36,663 nucleotides of DNA, taken from Curvivirga aplysinae (GTDB lineage Bacteria; Pseudomonadota; Alphaproteobacteria; UBA8366; Aestuariispiraceae). Both the position numbers and the translations under genes were made by a program. The stretch covers positions 1-36,663 of the forward strand of contig NZ_SMMC01000194.1 of assembly GCF_009711445.1 (NCBI RefSeq). Direction: 5' to 3'. A model generated the notes under the pieces. That model made no database searches and was not told the DNA's origin. It saw only the letters and a program-made list of their open reading frames with translations. Shown here piece after piece: positions 17,633 through 26,981 of this stretch (the first letter of the stretch is position 1; every line of letters starts with the position of its first letter).

Positions 17633-17657
17633 AAAACTGCTATTTTTTGACAGTTTT
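17633..17657 (-). terminator. Possible terminator after the SLC13 permease
   Basis: AAAACTG and CAGTTTT pair across an 11-base loop, and the minus strand continues as TTTGGGG. It lies 37 bases past the permease stop and before glyQ. The stem is short and AT-rich. Confidence 0.35.
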
Positions 17658-17693
17658 ATGAAAACCTTAGCAAATTAACTAAATCCTGTTTTA

Positions 17694-19559
17694 TCAAAGC
17701 CCATACCAGAATGGTGCAAAGAGAGAAAATGCCGCCCAACAAATGAGAATCAGTGGACTGCCATATTTGATAAAATCGATGAATTTATAATGCCCGGGCG
17801 CCATTACTAACAAGTTGGTTTGATAGCCAACCGGACTTGCAAAGGAACAATTCGCTGCAAAGACAACTGCCACGGCAAAAGCCTCAGCAGGCACGCCGAT
17901 TTCATGGGCGATAGAGACAGCAATCGGCGTGAACAAAACGGCTGTCGCCTTTGTTGAAAGCATATTTGCCAAACAAGCAACAAGCAGGAAAAAACCACTT
18001 AACACAATGGATGGTGCCGCATCACCAAGAGCCACGACCAAGAGATGGGACATAAAGGCAGCACCGCCTGTCGCCTCCATAGAAACACCAAGCGCCAATG
18101 CAGCAGCTATAAGCAATATAATCTGCAAATCCAATGATTTAACAGCCTGCTCTAAAGTTAAAGCTCCAAACAAAATCATCAAAGCTGCACCACTTAATGC
18201 CGCGACTTCTGTTGGTAAAATACCAAAGCCTGCACAGCCAACCACTGCGAAGAAAATACCGATAGCCCGCTTAGCATTATGAGGTCTTGTCACATCACTT
18301 TCAGACCATTCCATCAAAATGATATCTTTTGAAGTTCTAAGTTTATCTATCTCTTCACGACCACCTTGAATCAGCAACACATCACCTGCTTCAAGTGGTG
18401 TTTCGGTTACGCGATCACGTCGCATATTACTGCGACGCTCAACCCCAATAACCGTCGCATGGTTCCGATAACGGAACCCAATTTGTTTAAGGCTTTTGCC
18501 AACATAAGATGAATTAGGCTTCACCATACATTCAGTGAGTACCTGCTCGCCTTTGCGCCATGCACTTGCAATTTCCTCTTTGCGATAAGCCGCCGCATTC
18601 GCCAAGTCTGGAAGCAATAATTCAGGTTCTAAAGAGATAAAATCACCCAATTTATCTCGTGCAGCCGATACAATAAGAATATCCCCTTCGGTAATAGTAA
18701 CATCGTCATAAGGCGGAAGCAGCTTTTCCTCCCCACGCATCAAAGTTAAAACATTAACCCCTTCCAGATCAGGAAAGAAACCACTAACAGATTTTACCCC
18801 GGCAAGCTTGGAACCTTCACCAACTTTGATCTGCGCCTGAAAATGCTTACCACCAGCAGAGGCCGCATTATTGCCATTACTATCATAACCGTCTCTATCT
18901 GGTAGGATACGTGGCATCACAAATAATACGTAAATTAATCCTGCGCCAGCAACGACCAAGCCCGGCACAGTGAAAGAGAAAAAGCTAAAGCCTTCTTCAC
19001 CTAATTTGATTAACGCGCTAGAAACCAAAAGGTTTGTGGAGGAACCAATCAAAGTGGTCATCCCGCCGAGGATAGCAGCAAAGCTTAACGACATCATATA
19101 GCGGCTGGAAGACTTACCAATTTTGATCGCCAGAGCTTGCATAATAGGCACAAAAATAACCACAACAGGAATGTTGTTTAACAGCGCACTAATCACAACC
19201 ACGACTAACAAAGCGACAACTATTGATAATGCAGGACGTCCCTTTGAGACACTGTGCACCATCACCGCAACGCCATCCAAGACACCTGTTCTGGCTAAAC
19301 CCTCGCCAAGCACGAGAAGAGCTAAGACTGTTAGAAGTGCAGGATTTGCAAAACCAGATAAAAGGTTTTTCGCGTTGAGTTTGTTCCCACCAACTCCATC
19401 AGGAACAGGAATCACATAAAATAAAACCAACAAAACACATATGACAGCGAAAGAGGTTACTTCCAATGGTAACTTGTCAGTTGCATATAAATAAAGTGTT
19501 CCTGCAATGATCAGGAAAACGCTGATCATCTGTATCGACGCAATGTCAAATCCAAGCAT
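17694..19559 (-). CDS. SLC13/DASS-type anion permease with two TrkA-C domains
   Basis: A 621-residue inner-membrane protein. Hydrophobic helices occupy about residues 8-225 and 415-621, flanking a soluble insert that contains two RCK_C/TrkA-C domains (about 240-312 and 338-410, each ending in a 'EGDILIVSA' or 'AGDVLLIQGG' strand). The architecture, with the helix-breaking NNIPVVVIFVPI and the later ANCSFASPVGYQTNLLVMAPG segment, is that of the divalent-anion:Na+ symporter superfamily. Bacterial members with this layout move sulfate or other anions, but the substrate is not readable here. The TrkA-C domains may sense a small ligand. It stands alone or trails the MaoC gene (156 bases away). Confidence 0.87.
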   Translation of the reverse strand: MLGFDIASIQMISVFLIIAGTLYLYATDKLPLEVTSFAVICVLLVLFYVIPVPDGVGGNKLNAKNLLSGFANPALLTVLALLVLGEGLARTGVLDGVAVMVHSVSKGRPALSIVVALLVVVVISALLNNIPVVVIFVPIMQALAIKIGKSSSRYMMSLSFAAILGGMTTLIGSSTNLLVSSALIKLGEEGFSFFSFTVPGLVVAGAGLIYVLFVMPRILPDRDGYDSNGNNAASAGGKHFQAQIKVGEGSKLAGVKSVSGFFPDLEGVNVLTLMRGEEKLLPPYDDVTITEGDILIVSAARDKLGDFISLEPELLLPDLANAAAYRKEEIASAWRKGEQVLTECMVKPNSSYVGKSLKQIGFRYRNHATVIGVERRSNMRRDRVTETPLEAGDVLLIQGGREEIDKLRTSKDIILMEWSESDVTRPHNAKRAIGIFFAVVGCAGFGILPTEVAALSGAALMILFGALTLEQAVKSLDLQIILLIAAALALGVSMEATGGAAFMSHLLVVALGDAAPSIVLSGFFLLVACLANMLSTKATAVLFTPIAVSIAHEIGVPAEAFAVAVVFAANCSFASPVGYQTNLLVMAPGHYKFIDFIKYGSPLILICWAAFSLFAPFWYGL

Positions 19560-19715
19560 ATCTTAGCCCAAGTTATTATTATTTTTATACCCCCTACCCC
19601 AATACTTTGAGTTAGGAAATAGTGACCTTAACATGCTTATCGAAAAAATAAAAAGAAACAAGCAACTAGTGACTTAGTTTCAAAAAATATTTCATTATCA
19701 AAACTGAATATAGGA

Positions 19716-20168
19716 CTAATTGGTTATTTTTCGACGCACCATCATCGTGCCTTCGTTGCTCATTACCAATTCATCTTTGGTATTATAGGTTAAAAACTCC
19801 CATGTCAGAATTCCACGATCAGGTTTTGAACTAGATGCCTTCATCTCGATAACTTTACAGACCACATAAATACTTTCACCGGGATATAGAGGCTTCTTCC
19901 AACGAATCTTATCATAGCCCAAACCTATAATATTGGTCTCTGCAACTAATCCCAAATCATAAAACAAACGAAATGCAAGACTCAAAGTTTGAAAACCGCT
20001 AGCAATAATTCCACCAAATGGTCCGCCCTTACTTCTTTCATGATCTACGTGCATATGTTGAGGGTCATATGTCATGGCAAAGTCCATAATCTGACCTTCA
20101 GATAAACTCATGCAGCGGGTTTTATGTTCTTCGCCTACTTCAAATTCATCGAAAAATTTTGATGTCAT
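19716..20168 (-). CDS. MaoC-family (R)-specific enoyl-CoA hydratase-like protein
   Basis: A 150-residue single hot-dog domain. The central motif TYDPQHMHVD, with catalytic Asp/His positions, and the downstream GGIIASGFQTLSLAFRL helix are typical of MaoC-like dehydratases, which hydrate enoyl-CoA thioesters in the R configuration. WKKPLYPGESIYV is another family block. A strong GGGGA lies 6 bases before the ATG. It is divergent from tsaC, so the two share a 142-base control region. With an acyl-CoA dehydrogenase nearby, a role in fatty or branched acyl-CoA metabolism is plausible but unproven. Confidence 0.87.
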   Translation of the reverse strand: MTSKFFDEFEVGEEHKTRCMSLSEGQIMDFAMTYDPQHMHVDHERSKGGPFGGIIASGFQTLSLAFRLFYDLGLVAETNIIGLGYDKIRWKKPLYPGESIYVVCKVIEMKASSSKPDRGILTWEFLTYNTKDELVMSNEGTMMVRRKITN

Positions 20169-20236
20169 CTTTATCCCCTAATACCAATCGCTGTCATCGG
20201 TGAATTTTATTCACATCTCTATTGGCTTTTCTTTTA

Positions 20237-20244
20237 AGTATAAT
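20237..20244. promoter_or_regulatory. Overlapping divergent -10 candidates between the MaoC gene and tsaC
   Basis: TATAAT on the plus strand (20239-20244) overlaps TATACT on the minus strand (20242-20237). Either could serve the diverging genes, but I find no good -35 partner at normal spacing for either, so this is tentative. Confidence 0.3.
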
Positions 20245-20310
20245 TCTGGTTTAAACGGATAAACCTATTTTCATAACAATAGCATACAAATAAGCGGGTA
20301 CATCAAGGCA

Positions 20311-21279
20311 ATGAGCGAAAAGCTTATGACCGAAATTCATAAACTTGACGATAAAGGCATCGCAAAGGCGGCCAAGCTTTTACGTAAAGGTGAAACCGTA
20401 TCTTTCCCCACGGAAACTGTATATGGGTTAGGTGCGGATGCAACTTCAGATACCGCAGTTGCAAAAATTTATGAAGCAAAAGGGAGACCCAGTTTCAATC
20501 CCTTAATTGTACATGTTCCTAATATCAAATCAGTTGAAAAATACGCTATCTTATCACTGATGGGACAAAAGCTAGCTGATACCTTTTGGCCTGGAGCCCT
20601 TACTTTAGTGCTAAAATTAAAACCAAACTCAAAAATATCCAAACTTGTAAGTGCAGGCCTTGATACAGTTGCGATACGGATGCCTGCCCACGGCGGGGCA
20701 CGAGATTTGTTACGTGCCTCCGACCTTCCTATTGCGGCCCCAAGTGCCAACGCCAGTGGTAAACTAAGCCCAAGTGAAGCTTTGCATGTAAAACAATCAC
20801 TAGATGGTAGAATTCCCTTAATCTTGGATGGTGGGGCTTGTGCCGTTGGCCTTGAAAGCACAATTATAGACGTAAGCGGAGATCAGCCTGCTTTGTTAAG
20901 ACCAGGCGGCGTAGCCGCTGAAGCGATAGAAGCGATGCTGGGGTGTAAACTACTGCGTGCAGATACAGATGATACAGCTCCGAAGTCTCCCGGAATGCTA
21001 TCCAGTCATTATGCGCCAGTTAGTAAGATCCGTCTCAATGCCGAAGACGTACAAAATGATGAAACGCTGATCGGTTTTGGGAATGTTAAAAATGCAAATC
21101 TTAATTTAAGTGAAAATGGCGACACAACAGAAGCCGCGGCTAATCTGTTTCGTATCCTTCACGAAGCAGATAAGATTGCATCAGGAAAAATCGCAATTTC
21201 CCCAATTCCAAATGCCGGTTTAGGTCTTGCGATTAATGACCGCCTAAAACGCGCTGCAGCGCCAAGACCAAACGAGTAA
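20311..21279 (+). CDS. tsaC: L-threonylcarbamoyladenylate synthase (long Sua5-type)
   Basis: A 322-residue protein that makes threonylcarbamoyl-AMP from threonine, bicarbonate and ATP for the t6A37 modification of ANN-decoding tRNAs. The YrdC fold (residues about 10-200) shows SFPTETVYGLGADATS, the KxR-SxN signature as KGRPSFNPL and APSANASGKLSP, and GLESTIIDVSG. A C-terminal Sua5 domain follows, introduced by KSPGMLSSHYAP, so this is the long form and not the short TsaC. AAGG sits only 2 bases before the chosen ATG. An internal ATG five codons on (20326) is an alternative start. Confidence 0.93.
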   Translation: MSEKLMTEIHKLDDKGIAKAAKLLRKGETVSFPTETVYGLGADATSDTAVAKIYEAKGRPSFNPLIVHVPNIKSVEKYAILSLMGQKLADTFWPGALTLVLKLKPNSKISKLVSAGLDTVAIRMPAHGGARDLLRASDLPIAAPSANASGKLSPSEALHVKQSLDGRIPLILDGGACAVGLESTIIDVSGDQPALLRPGGVAAEAIEAMLGCKLLRADTDDTAPKSPGMLSSHYAPVSKIRLNAEDVQNDETLIGFGNVKNANLNLSENGDTTEAAANLFRILHEADKIASGKIAISPIPNAGLGLAINDRLKRAAAPRPNE

Positions 21280-21310
21280 AAACACAAGAAAGCGGGAAAC
21301 TTTTATTATT

Positions 21311-22732
21311 ATGATCGAAACCCATCACATCGAATATTTGAAATCTCTTGTCGACGAAAATGGTTGGAGAGAGAATAATGGTGAAGATCTTTCTCAATGG
21401 TTATTGGATTCTCGTGCCCGTATCGAAGGTAAAACAAGTTTAATACTTTTCCCGCAAAACACTGAGACTGTGTCAAAAATCATGACTTATTGTCATGAAC
21501 ATAAAATTGTTGTTGTCCCGCAAGGCGGGAATACTAGTCGTGTTGGCGGGGCAACACCTGATCAATCAGGGAATTCCATTATCATTTGTCTATCACGCAT
21601 GAATCAAATTCGCATGATAGACAAAGAAAATTATTCGATGATTGCAGAAGCTGGTACCATTTTGCAAACCATTCAATCGAAAGCTGAGGATTCGGAACGT
21701 CTCTTTCCCTTAAGCTTAGGTGCTGAGGGTTCTTGCATGATTGGAGGCAACTTGGCCAGCAATGCAGGTGGTTTAAATGTCTTACGCTATGGAAATACCA
21801 GAGATTTAGTTTTAGGCATTGAAGCCGTTATGCCCAATGGTGAAATCTGGAATGGCTTGCGTAGCTTACGCAAAGATAACACTGGATATGATTTAAAACA
21901 TCTGTTGATAGGGTCCGAGGGCACCTTAGGCATTATTACTGCAGCTAGTCTAAGGCTTTTTCCACTTCCAAAAGAACGTGCAACTGCCTTTTGTGCATTA
22001 TCAGATCTTGATAGTTGTTTGAAACTCCTCGCAATTGCACGCGAGTTAAGTGGAGATTCTGTAAGTTCCTTTGAGCTCATTCCAGATATTGCTTTAGATA
22101 TGGCATGCGAACATGTTGATAATACGCGATTACCTTATGCAGAAGGTCCTGCACCTGAATGGTCGGTTTTATTAGAAATCAGCGGCTTTACCAAAGATCA
22201 AATGCAAACAACGATGGAAAGCCTTCTAGAGACTGCATTTGAAGAAGGTATCATTATGGATGCAAGTATCGCACAAAATGATACACAAAGAGCCGACTTT
22301 TGGGGTATGAGAGAAGCAATTGTTGAGGCCCAGATTCGTGAATCCGCCTCTATCAAACACGATATCGCGGTACCTGTCAGTTCGGTGCCCACCTTTATTC
22401 GTAAAGCTGGTGAAGCAGTTAAAGAAATTTGTAAAGGTATACGTCCCTATCCTTTCGGGCATGTTGGTGATGGCAATATTCACTATAACCTCAGCCAACC
22501 CAAAGACATGGATAAAGTTGCTTTTCTAGAAAAAGAAGACGATTTACATAAAGTAGTTCATGATGTGGTCGCAAATCTGAACGGATCATTTTCTGCTGAA
22601 CATGGTGTTGGACAGATAAAAACCGAAGAAATGAAATCGTATAAAAGTGCTGTAGAACTTGCCCTTATGAAGAAAATCAAACAGGCTTTCGATCCAAATA
22701 ACATTATGAATCCGGGCAAAATACTTTCGTAA
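21311..22732 (+). CDS. FAD-linked D-2-hydroxyacid (probably D-2-hydroxyglutarate) dehydrogenase
   Basis: 473 residues of the GlcD/D2HGDH/D-lactate dehydrogenase class. The N-terminal FAD-binding_4 domain (PCMH fold) has VVVPQGGNTSRVGGA, AEGSCMIGGNLASNAGG and GYDLKHLLIGSEGTLGIIT. The C-terminal FAD-oxidase_C domain has FELIP, the metal-binding GHVGDGNIHYNLSQP and the SAEHGVGQ motif near the end. Similarity of pattern favours D-2-hydroxyglutarate dehydrogenase, which returns the by-product of serine synthesis to 2-oxoglutarate, but a D-lactate or other D-2-hydroxyacid substrate is possible. It lies 31 bases after tsaC and 63 before the acyl-CoA dehydrogenase. GCGGGAAA about 15 bases before the ATG is the only ribosome-binding candidate. 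Confidence 0.88.
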   Translation: MIETHHIEYLKSLVDENGWRENNGEDLSQWLLDSRARIEGKTSLILFPQNTETVSKIMTYCHEHKIVVVPQGGNTSRVGGATPDQSGNSIIICLSRMNQIRMIDKENYSMIAEAGTILQTIQSKAEDSERLFPLSLGAEGSCMIGGNLASNAGGLNVLRYGNTRDLVLGIEAVMPNGEIWNGLRSLRKDNTGYDLKHLLIGSEGTLGIITAASLRLFPLPKERATAFCALSDLDSCLKLLAIARELSGDSVSSFELIPDIALDMACEHVDNTRLPYAEGPAPEWSVLLEISGFTKDQMQTTMESLLETAFEEGIIMDASIAQNDTQRADFWGMREAIVEAQIRESASIKHDIAVPVSSVPTFIRKAGEAVKEICKGIRPYPFGHVGDGNIHYNLSQPKDMDKVAFLEKEDDLHKVVHDVVANLNGSFSAEHGVGQIKTEEMKSYKSAVELALMKKIKQAFDPNNIMNPGKILS

Positions 22733-22795
22733 GATGGAAAAGCTTGGTATCTAAAAAGCAACGATAAACATGATAAGAACTGGGGACCACTTATA

Positions 22796-24583
22796 ATGAC
22801 TGAATATAATGCACCTTTAAAAGATATGAATTTCTTACTCAACGACATGGGTTTGTTGAAAGAATTATCTGAGATGCCAGCTACTGCAGAAGCTACACCT
22901 GATTTGGTTTCTGCCATTTTAGATGAGGGTGCAAAATTAGCGAAAGATTTTGTAGGTGCGTGTAATGTTAATGGTGATGAAAAAGGCGCCCTTCTAGATG
23001 ATGGTCACGTCAAGTTACCTGCAGGTTTTAAAGAAGCATATGATGCCTATAAAGAAGGTGCATGGCATTCCCTTACCTTCCCAGAAGAACATGGTGGGCA
23101 AGGCTTACCCAACACAGTTGGGAATGCCATTCATGAGATGCTGGAATCTGCGAATATGGCATGGTCTTTATGCCCTTTGTTAAGCCAAGGCGCGATTAAA
23201 GCTATCATGGCACATGGTTCACAAGAACTTATCGATACATATGTCCCTAAAATGATATCCGGTGAGTGGACCGGCACAATGAACCTGACAGAAGCCAGTG
23301 CTGGGTCTGACCTTTCACAAGTTCGTACCAAGGCTACACCAAATGGGGATCATTATCTTATTAGTGGTCAAAAGATTTTCATTACATATGGGGATCATGA
23401 TCAGGCAGATAATATCGTTCATCTTGTTTTGGCGCGTTTACCAGATGCACCTGAAGGTACACGTGGTATTTCCCTATTTCTGGTACCAAAATTCACATTG
23501 AATGAAGATGGTACACCTGGTGAACGCAATGACGCTTGGCCAATCAAGGTTGAACATAAACTTGGCATCCACGGCAGCCCAACTTGTATTATGTCATATG
23601 GTGAAAATAGCGGCGCTATCGGCTATCTAATTGGTAATGAAAATGAAGGCTTAAAATGCATGTTCACAATGATGAATGATGCACGCCTTGCCGTTGGTAC
23701 GCAGGGCCTAAGTATCGCAGAAATGGCCTATCAACGTGCTGTCGCTTACGCAAAAGACCGTAAGCAGGGCCGTTCAGAACTAGATGGCTCTAAAAATACG
23801 GCTATTATTAATCATGCCGATGTTCGCCGTACCTTGATGACAATGCGTGCATATATCGAAGCTATGCGTGCCCTGAACTTCCGAACCATGGTTGATTTGG
23901 ATATTGCAGAAAATCATAATGACCCAGAATGGACTGAGTGGGCCGATCGCCGAATTGGACTTATCACTCCAGTTGTAAAGGCATGGTTCACCGATTTGGG
24001 TGTAGAAATCGCTTCGATGGGTATTCAAATTCACGGTGGCATGGGCTTTATTGAGGAAACTGGTGCCGCACAATATTACCGTGATGCACGGATTCTTCCT
24101 ATTTACGAAGGCACTAACGGTATTCAAGCCGCCGATTTGGTTGGTCGTAAAATCATTCATGATGGTGGAACTGCAGTTCGTGAATATTTGGATGAAGCTG
24201 ATTCCCTTATCAACCACCTAAACGGAATTGAAGGCGAAGATATGAGTGCAATGCGTGCACATCTTGCCGCGGGTATTGATACCCTAGATCGTGCGGTCGA
24301 TTGGCTGATGTCTAACAGCAATAACACAACTGCAATTGGTGCTTCTTCTACATATATTTTAAAAATATTTGGCCTTGTTGCTGGTGGCATTGGTCTTGCA
24401 CGCTCTATGGATGTCGCCTTAAGTAAAATCAATTCTGGTGAAGGTGACCAAGAATTTTATAAAGCCAAAGTTTTCACTGCACGTTTCTATGCTGAGAATC
24501 TACTTTCGCAAGCTCCTTCCATTCTTTCAGCTGTGCGTGAAGGGCATAACACGATCCGTAGTATTCCGGACGAAATGTTCTAA
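22796..24583 (+). CDS. Acyl-CoA dehydrogenase, long form (DmdC/FadE-type)
   Basis: 595 residues, larger than the 380-residue short/medium-chain enzymes. The N-terminal extension YNAPLKDMNFLLND is typical of the long bacterial group. The central domain has the FAD/substrate blocks TMNLTEASAGSDLSQVRTKA and ISGQKIFITYGDHD, and the catalytic-base region QIHGGMGFIEETGAAQYYRDARILPIYEGTNGIQAADL carries the Glu in YEGT. A C-terminal helical domain (about 470-595) matches the ACDH_C addition. This group includes DmdC, the 3-methylmercaptopropionyl-CoA dehydrogenase of DMSP demethylation, but also enzymes for ordinary fatty acyl-CoA. There is no dmdB or dmdD neighbour here, so I leave the substrate open. 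GGGGA precedes the ATG, and a strong terminator follows. Confidence 0.9.
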   Translation: MTEYNAPLKDMNFLLNDMGLLKELSEMPATAEATPDLVSAILDEGAKLAKDFVGACNVNGDEKGALLDDGHVKLPAGFKEAYDAYKEGAWHSLTFPEEHGGQGLPNTVGNAIHEMLESANMAWSLCPLLSQGAIKAIMAHGSQELIDTYVPKMISGEWTGTMNLTEASAGSDLSQVRTKATPNGDHYLISGQKIFITYGDHDQADNIVHLVLARLPDAPEGTRGISLFLVPKFTLNEDGTPGERNDAWPIKVEHKLGIHGSPTCIMSYGENSGAIGYLIGNENEGLKCMFTMMNDARLAVGTQGLSIAEMAYQRAVAYAKDRKQGRSELDGSKNTAIINHADVRRTLMTMRAYIEAMRALNFRTMVDLDIAENHNDPEWTEWADRRIGLITPVVKAWFTDLGVEIASMGIQIHGGMGFIEETGAAQYYRDARILPIYEGTNGIQAADLVGRKIIHDGGTAVREYLDEADSLINHLNGIEGEDMSAMRAHLAAGIDTLDRAVDWLMSNSNNTTAIGASSTYILKIFGLVAGGIGLARSMDVALSKINSGEGDQEFYKAKVFTARFYAENLLSQAPSILSAVREGHNTIRSIPDEMF

Positions 24584-24609
24584 ACAAGTCTATACATAAC
24601 TAAGAGCTG

Positions 24610-24642
24610 AATGGGCGGCAATTATACCGCCCATTGCTTTTT
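24610..24642 (+). terminator. Rho-independent terminator after the acyl-CoA dehydrogenase
   Basis: AATGGGCGG (24610-24618) pairs perfectly with CCGCCCATT (24627-24635) around an 8-base loop, followed by GCTTTTT. It ends the tsaC-dehydrogenase-acyl-CoA dehydrogenase transcript. Confidence 0.88.
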
Positions 24643-24679
24643 GAAGCTACTTATTCCACAATAACGTGGCTGTAAGTGA

Positions 24680-25450
24680 ATGAGTATGCGTTTGAAGTGT
24701 AAAGAAATTATATCAATCCTTCCTGTTTTTTTAGGAATTCATTTCCTAACATCTACCTTTGCCTATGGAGAGGAGGATCGAGATAAATGTCAAAAAACGG
24801 ATATCGTTTTTGCCATTGATACAACCTATAGCCTTAGCAGTACAATTTACGATATCAAAGTAGAGCTGGAAGATATTCTTGATAGACTTGATTACCTTTC
24901 AGATGGCAAGTTACGGCTTGGGCTTATTACTTTTAAAGATGAAATATATATTCAAGAAGACCTCAACAACTTGCCCAACCTAAATCAGAAAAAGAAAAAC
25001 ATCTTCGATAAAATCTACCAAATCCGCGCAGAAGGAGGCGGAGGAGGCCCAGAAGCTTCTGATGAGACTTTAAATACAATTCTGAATAATCTGTCTGCAC
25101 TAAACAGAGCACAAGATTTTGACTTTAAAGGAAAATTCGAAGCAAATACGAAAATCATAATTCTAATTACGGATAACTTACCTGGTGGTTTTGACGATCA
25201 GTTCAAACAAGGTATCGATGATAAAAATGCTGTATCTCACGCATTGTCAGCTGCGGAACGAGGTGTTTTAATCTCCGCAATCTATACGCCCACAAGTTAC
25301 TTCAGTAATGACGAAATCACAGAAAATATCATGCGCGACTATGCATTAATTACAGGTGGGTTATACATAAAAATAAGTTCATCAGGTCAAGGGGCCGCAC
25401 AAGCAATCATGGATATCATAAATGCTTGTGGTAGACGCCCTATGGTTTAA
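24680..25450 (+). CDS. Secreted von Willebrand factor A domain protein
   Basis: 256 residues. A signal peptide (basic start, hydrophobic ISILPVFLGIHFLTSTFA, cleavage near AYG-EE) leads into a single vWA domain. The metal-ion-dependent adhesion site is a DxTxS variant (D47, T49, S51 in AIDTTYS) with a later Asp in LITDNLPGG. A glycine run (GGGGGPEAS, about 119-127) marks the MIDAS loop that usually holds the Thr. There is no C-terminal anchor, so it is probably periplasmic or released. Two cysteines (about C36 and C250) could form a disulfide joining the domain ends. It is isolated: a terminator lies before it and folK runs toward it with a 5-base gap. No MoxR ATPase or partner is present. Function unknown. 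Confidence 0.83.
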   Translation: MSMRLKCKEIISILPVFLGIHFLTSTFAYGEEDRDKCQKTDIVFAIDTTYSLSSTIYDIKVELEDILDRLDYLSDGKLRLGLITFKDEIYIQEDLNNLPNLNQKKKNIFDKIYQIRAEGGGGGPEASDETLNTILNNLSALNRAQDFDFKGKFEANTKIIILITDNLPGGFDDQFKQGIDDKNAVSHALSAAERGVLISAIYTPTSYFSNDEITENIMRDYALITGGLYIKISSSGQGAAQAIMDIINACGRRPMV

Positions 25451-25455
25451 CTCCA

Positions 25456-25938
25456 TTAATCATCCAAACGAATTAACCCACGCGTATCAGGAAGTGCCTC
25501 AGTCATCTCTCTCACGGTTTTACCTGTGCGTTCATCTATGCGATCGGGACAAATATCCATTAAAGGAAGAAGCACAAATTCACGTTCCTGAATACTAATA
25601 TGCGGGATCGAAAGGCGTTCTGTCGTCATCAAGCAATCACCATGATACAGAATATCCAGATCAATAACCCGTGGTCCATTTCGAAATGTTGGACGACGAC
25701 CAATTTCTTCTTCCAAGTCTTTCAAACGATCTAGTAGATCTAAGGGGGTTAATTCTGTCTGACCACCAACAACCATATTCACAAAACTTGGCTGATCTTC
25801 TACATACATAGGTGCAGATTCGTAAAATGCAGATGAACGAATATCCCAGACAAATCCGGAAAGGCATTCAATTGCCAGTTTTAAATTAGCTTTCTTATCC
25901 CCCAGATTAGTGCCAAGTGCCAAGTAAATTTCGTACAT
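25456..25938 (-). CDS. folK: 2-amino-4-hydroxy-6-hydroxymethyldihydropteridine pyrophosphokinase
   Basis: A 160-residue HPPK that transfers pyrophosphate from ATP to the pterin alcohol, the step before dihydropteroate synthase. Family blocks present are YLALGTNLGDKKANL at the N-terminus, SAFYESAPM, the RRPTFRNGPRVIDLDILYHGD signature with its two metal-binding aspartates (DLD), and IPHISIQEREFVLLPLMDI. It follows folP by 14 bases on the same strand, so pterin activation and condensation are made together. Confidence 0.96.
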   Translation of the reverse strand: MYEIYLALGTNLGDKKANLKLAIECLSGFVWDIRSSAFYESAPMYVEDQPSFVNMVVGGQTELTPLDLLDRLKDLEEEIGRRPTFRNGPRVIDLDILYHGDCLMTTERLSIPHISIQEREFVLLPLMDICPDRIDERTGKTVREMTEALPDTRGLIRLDD

Positions 25939-25952
25939 TTTATTTTTCCTTA

Positions 25953-26852
25953 TTAACCTGCTCGCAACATAGCATCTGTCATTCGTACAATACGATCCAT
26001 TACTTTTACATCATGAACGCGCACGACATCCGCACCACGTGCAACCCCAAGAGATACTGTCGCAGCAGTTCCTTCAACGCGTTCATCTGCTGGTACGTCC
26101 AATGTTAAGCCAATAAAACTCTTTCGACTTGAACCTAATAAAATCGGATAACCAAGAGCTTCTTTGATAACATCAAGGCGATTTATCAGTTCCATATTCT
26201 GAGCAGCCGTTTTGCCAAACCCGACCCCAGGATCAATCATAATATTTTCAGGTTTTACACCCGCTGTAATCGCACCTTCGATCAACAGACGCATTTCTTG
26301 AATTACTTCATTCAAGAAGTCATTATATTTTGGTGCAATATAGGCACCACCAAGGCGTGCATCAATTTCTGCATGTCCCGGTTTTGATCGATTATGCATA
26401 AGAATGACAGGTGCCTGATGCTTAACAGCAACCTTTGACATATCCGGATCAGCCTTAAATCCCCAAACGTCATTAATAATATGAGCCCCGGCATTTAAAG
26501 CTGCTTCAGCTACAGCCGCTTTATATGTATCAACAGATAACACAGCATTAGGAAACGCATTGACGATAGCCTTGATCGCCGGTTCGACGCGTTTCAACTC
26601 TTCATGTTCACCAACAATCTCTGCACCTGGACGTGTGCTTTCGCCACCAATATCCAGAATATCTGCGCCGTTCGATAGGAAAAACTCTGCTTGCTTCAAA
26701 ACTTTTGTATCAAGATCAACATCTTTACTTCTTAGCCCATCGCCAGAGAATGAATCCGGCGTAACATTCATGATGCCCATAACAAGACATCTATCGCCAA
26801 GTTGAAACTCTTGATTGTTATCGCCTGAATTGAACAAGTCGTGGAAAGCCAT
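25953..26852 (-). CDS. folP: Dihydropteroate synthase
   Basis: A 299-residue TIM-barrel enzyme that joins hydroxymethyldihydropterin pyrophosphate to p-aminobenzoate; it is the sulfonamide target. Signatures are the pyrophosphate loop VMGIMNVTPDSFSGDG, DILDIGGESTRPGA, VLSVDTYKAAVAEAAL with HIINDVWG, IMIDPGVGFGKTAAQN, LLGSSRKSFIG and the terminal VVRVHDVKVMDRIV. AGGA is about 11 bases before the ATG. It heads a folP-folK pair and is divergent from a folB-like gene across 129 bases. Confidence 0.96.
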   Translation of the reverse strand: MAFHDLFNSGDNNQEFQLGDRCLVMGIMNVTPDSFSGDGLRSKDVDLDTKVLKQAEFFLSNGADILDIGGESTRPGAEIVGEHEELKRVEPAIKAIVNAFPNAVLSVDTYKAAVAEAALNAGAHIINDVWGFKADPDMSKVAVKHQAPVILMHNRSKPGHAEIDARLGGAYIAPKYNDFLNEVIQEMRLLIEGAITAGVKPENIMIDPGVGFGKTAAQNMELINRLDVIKEALGYPILLGSSRKSFIGLTLDVPADERVEGTAATVSLGVARGADVVRVHDVKVMDRIVRMTDAMLRAG

Positions 26853-26981
26853 AATGAAGTCGTCCTGCCGCTTGAGTTCCTGAAAAAATCGTATATTTTA
26901 CGCTGCAATTAAAACTAATGGCTGCGAATATCTCAGCTACAGGCAGATGCCAAGTTAAAAATCACGCTGATTGGAAAAAAT

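Noticed and set aside
23780-24217. 145-codon open frame on the minus strand inside the acyl-CoA dehydrogenase
   Set aside because: It lies fully antisense to a strongly conserved coding region and shows no domain pattern.
22796-24583. Naming the acyl-CoA dehydrogenase dmdC
   Set aside because: The long-form family includes DmdC, but no dmdB or dmdD gene is adjacent and substrate residues cannot be judged by eye.
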